Source: DATAYF01 sp036272735 (GTDB lineage Bacteria; Chloroflexota; Ktedonobacteria; Ktedonobacterales; Ktedonobacteraceae). Taken from it: DNA of 9,259 nucleotides. Both the position numbers and the translations under genes were made by a program. Position 1 is the stretch's first letter. Every line of letters begins with the position of its first letter. The notes below the pieces were generated by a model. It saw only the letters and a list, made by a program, of their open reading frames with translations, did no database searches and was not told the origin of the DNA. Positions 1 to 5,549 of this stretch are shown piece after piece. The stretch lies in assembly GCA_036272735.1 (NCBI GenBank), contig DATAYF010000136.1:1-9259 (forward strand), read 5' to 3'.

Positions 1-255
1 TGTCTACTTGTGTTCAATATCGCGCCTGAAACGTGTATACAACAGGACCTGAAGCGTTCACGCAGCGTTGGCGAACAGGTCATCGCCTATCACACGGGAC
101 TGCTGCAACAAACGCTGCTGGCTATTCCTGGCGAAAACTGGGACGAGATCTACGTGATCGACCAACCGAGCGCCAAACGCCAAAATGGTACAGAGGTACG
201 CATTCCTACGTTCAAGGTCAACACCACGCTAGAAATTCGTGCCGATTCGCGCTAA
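1..255 (+). CDS. P-loop kinase-like protein (AAA_33/polynucleotide-kinase type), C-terminal end only
   Basis: The reading frame is already open at base 1, so the gene begins outside the window and only about 84 codons remain; the GTG at 10 is internal, not a start. The fragment begins with a short hydrophobic strand (LLVFNIAPE), then C-I-Q-Q-D-L-K-R-S-R-S-V and a helix. This is the usual layout near the end of predicted P-loop kinases: a strand, the arginine-bearing lid segment (here K and R residues around 19-23), then a helix leading to a WDEIYVID strand. In such enzymes the lid arginines contact ATP phosphates. The Walker A motif would lie upstream and cannot be seen. The substrate (polynucleotide 5'-OH, small molecule or other) cannot be told from this piece. 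It ends 73 bp before the YggT-like gene on the same strand. The family call is moderate; that the frame is coding is likely. Confidence 0.6.
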   Translation, partial: CLLVFNIAPETCIQQDLKRSRSVGEQVIAYHTGLLQQTLLAIPGENWDEIYVIDQPSAKRQNGTEVRIPTFKVNTTLEIRADSR

Positions 256-328
256 AATGTATTACGTACCATCGTTATTCTTTTCAGGGCACAAAAACAG
301 TCGTTTTGCATAGAGGGTGAGGAAAACT

Positions 329-793
329 ATGCCGAGCACACCTCGCGACGTTGAACCATTCCATTATACATTACACAATGAATATCCTAATCCGAACGAG
401 CATACCGATCCAGCGATGCGTAGCGTCACTGCGCCGCTGCCTCCGATGTATCAACCACCACGCGCAACCTGGTCACAGCGCGTCTCCTACGGTTGGAGCA
501 ACTTCAGCAGGGCATTGGTACGCAAAATCAATCAGCTACTCAACCTGGCGATGCTCGTGCTGATCTTGCTGCTTTGCGCCCGCTTCCTGCTTACCTTTTT
601 CGGTGTCACCGACAGTCTGTTCGCTCAATGGACCTTTCTACTCAGTTGGCCCCTGGCCTTGCCTTTCGAGCAGATTGCGCCCAACATCGTGTATGGTGCT
701 TACCACATCGACGTTTCCACGCTGGTCGCCATCGCCGTCTACTTTGTGGTACGCTGGTTGATCTCGGCCTTTTTGCGCCTGCTCGTCTCGTGA
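329..793 (+). CDS. YggT-family integral membrane protein
   Basis: The protein has 154 residues. The first ~68 are polar and proline-rich, probably a cytoplasmic disordered tail. Two hydrophobic helices follow at about 70-92 (LAMLVLILLLCARFLLTFFG) and 129-152. Between them lies a semi-hydrophobic loop ending in W-P-L-A-L-P-F-E-Q-I-A-P (107-118). The aRFLL...s.Pl..PF..i.P...id.s.L pattern is the YggT/YlmG signature. Members sit in the inner membrane or, in plants, the thylakoid; links to osmotic stress and division-site or nucleoid organisation are reported, but no enzymatic role is known. I start at ATG 329 rather than the in-frame GTG at 317, because AGAGGGTGAGG at 312-322 is a well-placed Shine-Dalgarno for 329 and would overlap the GTG. 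Most YggT proteins are near 90-100 residues per repeat, so the long N-terminal tail is an addition. The stop is 68 bp before the HAD gene, which may be co-transcribed. Confidence 0.8.
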   Translation: MPSTPRDVEPFHYTLHNEYPNPNEHTDPAMRSVTAPLPPMYQPPRATWSQRVSYGWSNFSRALVRKINQLLNLAMLVLILLLCARFLLTFFGVTDSLFAQWTFLLSWPLALPFEQIAPNIVYGAYHIDVSTLVAIAVYFVVRWLISAFLRLLVS

Positions 794-861
794 ACAAAAA
801 AACACAAGCTTTTCTTTATGGTATCGGTTTCTGCAACAACAATACAAAGGGGTCTATTTTT

Positions 862-1830
862 ATGCATTCTCCGGTCATCTGGAGCAAACCGAACCTACAG
901 TATCCTACACCTTTCGACACTATTTTCTTTGATATTGATGGCGTATTGATTAATACCAGCGCGTCATTTCATGCCACTGATATTGGCGTAACAGAATATA
1001 TCACCGGCACACTGCGGAGCCTGGATTGGGGCCAAAGCGAGGGGAAGGCGCTGCTGACGATGCAGGACCTGGACCTGTTCAAGCAGGCCGGGGGATACAA
1101 TAACGATTGGAATATGTGCTTTTTGCTGGTCGCACTCGCCACAGCCCGTCTGCGCGAGTGGCGCGGCACGGCGCTGGCCGAGCGTAGCACGCGGGAGTGG
1201 GCCGAACTTTCGCGAGCGGCCAATCTGCAAGGACACGGCGGGCTAACCTGGGCACGCGAGGTTATCCCGGCCACAGCGCTCCCAGATTACGACATGGTGG
1301 GTGAAATATATCGCGAGTATTATTGGGGGGCGGACGAGTTGCGCAAGCGCTACGGATATGAGCCGCGCTACCTACCCAACGCACGCGGACTGGTACAGCG
1401 CGAAGAGCTATTGTATCCTGCCGACCTGCAACAACGCTTACGCGACGCGGGTATCCGGCATTTCGGCATCATCACAGGACGCATCGGCCCCGAAGTCGAT
1501 AGTGCGTTAGAACGCATGACAGCCTATAGCGGTGAGCGCTGGTGGGAGGTCGTTATTCCGGCCAACGTCAGCGCCAAGCCCGATCCCGAGGCGCTACGCC
1601 TGGCTATCAAGGGCACAGGAGCACGCGGGGGCCTCTACATTGGCGACACCGCCGATGATTTCGACCTCGTGCGTCACTATCGCGCAGCCCAGCGTGCAGG
1701 CGAACCAGATATGTTGGTGGCGATGCGCGTGCCCAGCGTTGAGGACGCGGAGATGTACAAGCAGCGCCAGGCAGATTTTGTTTTGCAGGCAACGGAAGAT
1801 GTGCAGTGGTGCTTGCCGCATGGAGCTTAA
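862..1830 (+). CDS. HAD-superfamily phosphatase (subfamily IA, TIGR01548-like)
   Basis: The 322-residue protein has all four HAD motifs. Motif I is FFDIDGVL (nucleophile D24, acid/base D26), motif II is IITGR (T205), motif III is the lysine of SAKPDP (K239), and motif IV is GDTADD (D262, D265/D266). The long insertion between motifs I and II (about residues 35-195) is a helical cap domain. It contains D-L-D-L-F-K-Q-A-G-G-Y-N-N-D-W, a stretch I associate with the small clade of TIGR01548 (cyanobacteria, haloarchaea, some eukaryotes). The likely reaction is Mg-dependent hydrolysis of a phosphate monoester in the cytoplasm; the substrate is unknown. The frame stays open upstream to 493, but that overlaps the YggT gene. 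ATG 862 has AAAGGGG at 846-852, nine bases away, and the protein begins with a normal pre-motif-I leader. It converges on the protease gene across a 142-bp gap. Confidence 0.88.
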   Translation: MHSPVIWSKPNLQYPTPFDTIFFDIDGVLINTSASFHATDIGVTEYITGTLRSLDWGQSEGKALLTMQDLDLFKQAGGYNNDWNMCFLLVALATARLREWRGTALAERSTREWAELSRAANLQGHGGLTWAREVIPATALPDYDMVGEIYREYYWGADELRKRYGYEPRYLPNARGLVQREELLYPADLQQRLRDAGIRHFGIITGRIGPEVDSALERMTAYSGERWWEVVIPANVSAKPDPEALRLAIKGTGARGGLYIGDTADDFDLVRHYRAAQRAGEPDMLVAMRVPSVEDAEMYKQRQADFVLQATEDVQWCLPHGA

Positions 1831-1905
1831 ATACCCGTATTATTCGTAGGAACCGATTTATCGTGTCCGTGTTTCCTCCTAGCCAACCAACCCAACACCT
1901 TGCGC

Positions 1906-1927
1906 CATTGCGACTGCGATGTTTATT
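1906..1927 (+). terminator. possible weak intrinsic terminator after the HAD gene
   Basis: CATTGC (1906-1911) pairs with GCGATG (1916-1921) around a four-base loop, with one T-G wobble. It is followed by TTTATT. The stem is only six pairs and the T-tract is interrupted, so this is a weak candidate. It lies in the convergent gap where a plus-strand stop signal is expected. No matching T-tract follows on the minus strand, so it would serve the HAD gene only. Confidence 0.3.
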
Positions 1928-1972
1928 GGTCGGAAGGGTTCGGCGGACACCACAAACCGGTCTCTACAGGCA

Positions 1973-3760
1973 TTAGCGGTTATCCAGCAGTAAGGGCTGC
2001 AAATCGTCGATCATTTGGGTGGCGACCTGGCGCGCGTCGGCCTCCTGGATGAGCGCGATGATGTCATCCGAGATGAGTTCGTCACGTTCAATCAGGGCTT
2101 CGGCTATGGCGATCAGAGCTTCGCTGTGATCTTGCAAAAGCTGCTTGGCAGCCTTGAATTGCGTTTGTAGCACCTCCTCGACTCGCTCGGCCATGCGCGG
2201 CACCTGCACCGTTCTGGTGGGGTCTCCGGCGAAGGCCAGGAACGAGGTGAAGGTACCATCCATACCAAACGCGCCGACGTACATAGTAGCTAGCCGGGTC
2301 GCGTGTGCGAAGTCGCCGGTGACGCCGTTCATTTGGATGTTCAGGAACAACTCTTCGGCGGCACGCGAGGCCATCGAGACCTGGATCTGGGCCTCGATAT
2401 CCTGCTTGTTATAGGTGAGCACGGTCTCTTTCGGACGGGGATGCGCAAAGGCCAGGGCGTTTTCCAGACCATTGCCACTGCGTAGCTGGACCGTAACGTA
2501 GGCCGGGAAATAGCGTTCATACAGATAGTAGGATGCCACGGTATGCCCGGCCTCGTGGTAGGCGATGCGGCGACGATCAATCGGCGTCAACTCGCTAAGC
2601 TGGCGCAGACCGTACTCGTGCACATCCTGCGCCTCGATCAGATCGCGATAGGCGATGCGATCCCGACCGGCAAAGTGGGCAGTAATGACCGCCTCGTTGA
2701 CGACGTGCTTGATGGCGACCGGAGTGTAGTTGACCAGGCGGGCCGAGAGCGCGTTGATCGAGATGTCCGGCTCGTGGCTCACCTTCTGGATGTAGTATTC
2801 GATGACCTCGGGGCGATACTTGTCAGTTGGCGGGGCCACGTTGACCTTGCGGTCGAAGCGGCCGGGACGCAGCAACGCGGCATCGAGCGTATCGGGCAAG
2901 TTGGTGGCTCCGATGGTCAACACGGGCTGCTGCTGGCTACGACCGTGATACAGGCCGAGGGTGCGCAGCATCTTCTTGAGCCAGCCGGTCTCGATGTTGG
3001 GCGGGTCCATTTCCATGAGCAACTGGTTCAAGGCTCCCGACCCCATACCACCGCCCATCAATCCCCCCATCAGTCCCATGCCACCCCCACCAGCCATACC
3101 ACCGGCACCTTGACCATTGCGCGAGCCGCCGATGGCGTCGATTTCATCCATGAAGATAATGCAGCCGCCGTATTCGCGAGCCAGGCGGCGCGCCTTGCGA
3201 TACATGTTGCTGACGGTGAGCACACTGATGCCCAGGAACATGTTCTGGATGCTGGAAGAACTGAGATAGCCAAAGGGCACGCCTGCTTCCGAACTCATGC
3301 ATTGGGCCAGGTAGCTTTTGCCGGTGCCGGGATCGCCGGTGAGCAGCAGGCCACGAATGGGCTGACCACCGATATCCTGGAATTCTTTGACCCCCTGGAT
3401 CAGTGTCACGATACGCCGCGCCGCTTCGAGCACTTCGGGATTGCCTTTGTAGTCATCAAAGCTGACGCCTGTTTCGCCAGGCAGCACCCAATAGAGGCGG
3501 GGGCGCGCCAGGAACCAGAAGAGGGCGACAATCTGAATCACGGCAAAGAACATAGCAAAGATGATCTGGAAGGCGTAGGTAAGAATGGAGCCGGGCGATG
3601 GCGGCGTCAGTTGTGGAACGACGGAGACGATCACGTACCAGGCGACAACCAGCAGCAGGACCAACCAGATCCAGCGTTGCCTGATGAAGCGTCCAAACTG
3701 GTCGATGCCGAGATCAATTGCCCGGTCCAGGTTACCACGATTTTTCGGTTGTTGTGTCAT
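1973..3760 (-). CDS. FtsH-like membrane AAA ATPase / zinc metalloprotease, divergent
   Basis: The 595-residue protein has the FtsH order. Two membrane helices (about 30-49 and 59-85) are joined by a ~10-residue loop. The AAA module has Walker A GDPGTGKS (142-149), pore loop FLG (175-177), Walker B IIFMDE (201-206), sensor ATN (285-287) and arginine fingers R298/R301 in RPGRFDR. The M41 protease domain has HEAGH (402-406), with D483 of TGDFAHAT as probable third zinc ligand. It should unfold and degrade membrane or damaged proteins at the inner membrane as a hexamer. Departures from standard FtsH: the ~70-100-residue extracytoplasmic domain is missing; a Gly/Met-rich insert (216-240) follows Walker B; a second insert (about 253-279) precedes sensor 1; and the usual SGAD of the lid helix is replaced by TPVAI (346-350). 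The start ATG at 3760 has GGGGGTAG upstream. It follows the NTF2-like gene by 18 bp. A housekeeping ftsH probably exists elsewhere; this looks like a paralogue. Confidence 0.88.
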   Translation of the reverse strand: MTQQPKNRGNLDRAIDLGIDQFGRFIRQRWIWLVLLLVVAWYVIVSVVPQLTPPSPGSILTYAFQIIFAMFFAVIQIVALFWFLARPRLYWVLPGETGVSFDDYKGNPEVLEAARRIVTLIQGVKEFQDIGGQPIRGLLLTGDPGTGKSYLAQCMSSEAGVPFGYLSSSSIQNMFLGISVLTVSNMYRKARRLAREYGGCIIFMDEIDAIGGSRNGQGAGGMAGGGGMGLMGGLMGGGMGSGALNQLLMEMDPPNIETGWLKKMLRTLGLYHGRSQQQPVLTIGATNLPDTLDAALLRPGRFDRKVNVAPPTDKYRPEVIEYYIQKVSHEPDISINALSARLVNYTPVAIKHVVNEAVITAHFAGRDRIAYRDLIEAQDVHEYGLRQLSELTPIDRRRIAYHEAGHTVASYYLYERYFPAYVTVQLRSGNGLENALAFAHPRPKETVLTYNKQDIEAQIQVSMASRAAEELFLNIQMNGVTGDFAHATRLATMYVGAFGMDGTFTSFLAFAGDPTRTVQVPRMAERVEEVLQTQFKAAKQLLQDHSEALIAIAEALIERDELISDDIIALIQEADARQVATQMIDDLQPLLLDNR

Positions 3761-3778
3761 ACGAACTACCCCCGATTG

Positions 3779-4438
3779 CTACGCAAGTGAACGAGCTGAA
3801 ACGAGATCGATTGCCAACAAACGTCCCTGGCTCGATGGTAGGGTCGTAAAATGCCACATAACGACCCCATTCGATGCGCCACCCGGACCATTGGCCGTAA
3901 AGTCTACAGCAACAAAACTTTCGACCGTGCTGTCCGGCTCAGAATAAACCCCCATGACATTGATGGTGGTCCACTTGAGATGTGCCTGCGCCTGGCTATA
4001 CTGCGTGATAAGCTGGTTCGGGTCGGGCGGTTGCGCCATCGTGAGTTCGGACTGTATCAGCGCGAGCTTGGTAGCATCGCCATCGCGCAGGGCGTAGAGC
4101 CAATTCTTGATATGGTCGCCACCACCATCGCTGCCCGCGACATGAAAGTTGAATGGATCGCTTCCGACGCCGAAGGGCAGGCTGCCAGTGGTGAAAAAAG
4201 TCGTGGCGCTCATGCTAATAAGCAGCAGCAGGATGACGCTCAGGGTCAGGAGCTTATGGTTTTGGATGCCATGAATGAGGTAGTACACGCCTTTGAGCGG
4301 GGGACGCAGCATGGCCTTGATGACGAGCGCCACCAACGTTTCGCCACGCCGCTTGCGTATTGGCGTGGAGCGTACGCTAGCCTTGTGCTCAGGCGCTGGT
4401 TCTCGTGGTGACTGTTGAGTTGGTGAAGGGCTGAGCAT
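3779..4438 (-). CDS. Membrane-anchored protein with probable NTF2-like extracytoplasmic domain
   Basis: The 219-residue protein has a polar, basic, proline-rich N-terminus (1-60), one clear membrane helix at about 63-83 (LLTLSVILLLLISMSATTFF), then a ~135-residue outer part. With R and K before the helix and none just after it, the positive-inside rule puts the C-terminal part outside. The outer part starts with an amphipathic helix (H109-IKNWLYALRDGDATKLALI) and continues with alternating strands (TTINVMGVY, ESFVAVDFTA, NGVVMWHFTTL, RLLAIDLVSA). That is the shape of NTF2-like domains such as SnoaL or DUF4878-type folds; I infer this from the pattern, not from a named hit. No catalytic residues can be assigned. 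It is the first gene of a two-gene unit with the FtsH-like protease, so an adaptor or substrate-sensing role outside the membrane is a reasonable guess. The Shine-Dalgarno is weak (GAGAAG, eight bases from ATG). Confidence 0.7.
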   Translation of the reverse strand: MLSPSPTQQSPREPAPEHKASVRSTPIRKRRGETLVALVIKAMLRPPLKGVYYLIHGIQNHKLLTLSVILLLLISMSATTFFTTGSLPFGVGSDPFNFHVAGSDGGGDHIKNWLYALRDGDATKLALIQSELTMAQPPDPNQLITQYSQAQAHLKWTTINVMGVYSEPDSTVESFVAVDFTANGPGGASNGVVMWHFTTLPSSQGRLLAIDLVSARSLA

Positions 4439-4551
4439 GAAGCTTTCTTCTCAACTTTCTCAAAAGATAATTTCGAGCCGTTTATATGGTTTCGATAAGC
4501 ACTAAGTAGAAAAGACTTATTAAATTCATATTAATGGTATAGTGTTTCCCA

Positions 4552-4568
4552 TACTCTATCATAGAGTA
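4552..4568. promoter_or_regulatory. perfect 8-bp dyad, operator candidate
   Basis: TACTCTAT and ATAGAGTA are exact inverted copies around a single C at 4560. The element lies in an AT-rich gap, about 115 bp upstream of the first gene of the minus-strand protease unit and 85 bp downstream of the Uma2 stop. The size suits a dimeric regulator. I could not place a convincing -35/-10 pair beside it, so the function is a guess. Confidence 0.35.
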
Positions 4569-4592
4569 CAATGCAGCCTATATATTAACATG

Positions 4593-4633
4593 ATGGTACA
4601 GATGGGTGGTTTGCGGCCGCCCACTTGTACCAT
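4593..4633. repeat. 17-bp imperfect inverted repeat (hairpin) beyond the Uma2 stop
   Basis: Positions 4593-4609 pair with 4617-4633 around a seven-base loop. Read as plus-strand RNA, there are 14 Watson-Crick pairs, two wobble pairs (4601/4625 and 4607/4619) and one A-C mismatch (4602/4624). The outer eight pairs (ATGGTACA/TGTACCAT) are perfect. It lies 20 bases past the Uma2 stop on that gene's downstream side, where a terminator would be. No T-tract follows in the minus-strand direction, so it is not a standard intrinsic terminator. A 3' stabilising hairpin, a protein site or a repeat remnant are alternatives. Confidence 0.5.
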
Positions 4634-4653
4634 TATCTTCATGAGAAAAATTA

Positions 4654-5279
4654 CTATTGCATATCGACGAAGAATTGCTCGATACTTGTGGTCATGTTGA
4701 AGGCAATTTTAGAAGGGAGTACAGAGGAGCCGAAAAAAAGGCCAGAGGAAGTATGGGTGCCATTTTCCAGCACAAGTAGCTCTACCACGCGAGCATCGGG
4801 ATTAACCACCCGGTATTCGGGCACGCCCGCTTGCGCATACGCGTTGAGTTTGGCATGCAAATCATAACGGGAGGTACTGGGAGAAGCAATTTCCACCACC
4901 AGGTCGGGCGCACCGATAAAGCGAGTTCCAGTATTTCGATCAAGATGCTCATTTAATACGACGAGTACATCGGGCTGCACAATATTGTTGTAACTCAACT
5001 CTGCGTCAAGAGGTGCCATGCGCACCTTTCCCAATCCTGTATTCTGTATAGCGTTCTCAATAGCGTTCTCAAACACGTATAAATTTCACCAACGATTGAT
5101 TGACGATCCCATGTAGGTGCTGGTGGCATATACAACACTCCATCCACTACTTCATAGCGATGCCCGAGGACGGGTATCGCTACATACGCCTCATACACCT
5201 CATACGTCCACTCATCCTGAGCGGGACCGGGAATCCAATCAGCAGGAGTCACCACGGACAAGCGATTACTGGTCGTCAT
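4654..5279 (-). pseudogene. Uma2-family (DUF820) PD-(D/E)XK nuclease-like protein, frameshifted
   Basis: Two overlapping minus-strand frames together make one Uma2 protein. The upstream frame gives the N-terminus, with HRYEVVDGVLYMPPAPTWDR. The downstream frame continues with TGLGKVRMAPLDAELS, IVQPDVLVVL, PDLVVEIASPSTSRYDLHAK and AGVPEYRVVNP to the stop at 4654. The PD-(D/E)XK-type residues (D of QPD, E of VVE and a following K) are all present. The two halves join near 5071-5074, where one missing base (an A in the plus-strand AAA run) would restore a single frame. An exact 12-bp tandem duplication sits at the same point. I choose ATG 5277-5279 (AGGGTGAG upstream) over GTG 5285. Uma2 proteins are very numerous in cyanobacteria and Chloroflexota; their biological role is not established. 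The gene may be a real pseudogene or a homopolymer sequencing error. Family call strong; broken state as sequenced is clear. Confidence 0.85.
5049..5072. repeat. exact 12-bp tandem duplication inside the Uma2 gene
   Basis: TAGCGTTCTCAA occurs twice head to tail (5049-5060 and 5061-5072). On the coding strand it adds four codons (the repeated ENAI). Without one copy, the spacing between the VGEI and TGLG segments would be about 12 residues, which matches my memory of typical Uma2 proteins. The frameshift point touches the right edge of the second copy. Confidence 0.9.
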
Positions 5280-5324
5280 TTTCACTCACCCTGCCTTTCA
5301 CAACGAGCGTACAACCTTTATCAC

Positions 5325-5353
5325 AATATAGCACAATGCAACTCTATGCACAA
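5325..5353 (-). promoter_or_regulatory. promoter candidate for the Uma2 gene
   Basis: Reading the minus strand, TTGTGC (5353-5348) is followed after 17 bases by TATATT (5330-5325). A TGC directly before the latter makes it an extended -10. The expected start is near 5318, leaving a ~40-base leader before ATG 5279. The -10 matches the sigma-70 consensus at five of six positions; the -35 is weaker. Confidence 0.5.
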
Positions 5354-5387
5354 CCATCATCTCTATACTTTTATGAGATATACATAG

Positions 5388-5406
5388 GAAGTGCATTAGA
5401 AGTGCA
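5388..5406. repeat. two direct GAAGTGCA repeats, one helical turn apart
   Basis: GAAGTGCA occurs at 5388-5395 and 5399-5406, start-to-start 11 bp, so both copies face the same side of the helix. They lie about 35-50 bp upstream of the proposed Uma2 -35, a position typical of an activator site. Short repeats can arise by chance. Confidence 0.3.
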
Positions 5407-5442
5407 ACATTGAAAGGCCCTGGGTTTGTGAAAAAGGTGGCG

Positions 5443-5480
5443 ATGTACATGCGCACCAGGTTTGATATAATGTACATACG
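5443..5480. promoter_or_regulatory. paired ATGTACAT sites flanking the operon promoter
   Basis: ATGTACAT, itself palindromic, occurs at 5443-5450 and 5470-5477. Extended, the two copies agree at 10 of 11 bases (ATGTACATGCG and ATGTACATACG), 27 bp apart start to start. The first lies where a -35 box would be and the second overlaps the end of the -10 box and the expected start. That is the geometry of a repressor site pair controlling the operon beginning at 5550. Confidence 0.45.
5463..5471 (+). promoter_or_regulatory. extended -10 promoter for the 5550-7937 operon
   Basis: TGATATAAT is a perfect TATAAT preceded by TGn, the extended -10 form that can work without a good -35. No TTGACA-like box is seen at 16-18 bp; the sequence there is ATGTAC. 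Transcription would begin near 5478, giving a leader of about 70 bases to ATG 5550. Confidence 0.6.
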
Positions 5481-5549
5481 TACGTGGCGAGAGAGCCTCA
5501 CTATCTGGCTGGCTGTAACAGGAAGCTATCAAGGCAGGAGTTGGTGTTT

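Noticed and set aside
283..310. Hairpin CAAAAAC/GTTTTGC before the YggT gene as a terminator
   Set aside because: Only five clean pairs, with a bulge and no T-tract. It also lies directly before a ribosome-binding site.
493..861. In-frame N-terminal extension of the HAD gene (open to 493)
   Set aside because: It overlaps the YggT coding region in another frame, has no ribosome-binding site that I can see, and the ATG at 862 has a well-placed AAAGGGG.
2543..3790. Long plus-strand open frame of 415 codons opposite the protease gene
   Set aside because: The opposite strand encodes an unmistakable FtsH-like protein with intact motifs. The plus-strand product has a shadow composition and no recognisable domain; long antisense frames are common in GC-rich genes.
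5049..5072. The 12-bp duplication as the cause of the frameshift
   Set aside because: Twelve is a multiple of three, so the duplication alone keeps the frame. A separate one-base change is required.
5484..5549. Earlier start for the acidic protein
   Set aside because: It would begin only a few bases after the predicted transcription start and lacks a ribosome-binding site, while AGGAG is correctly placed for ATG 5550.
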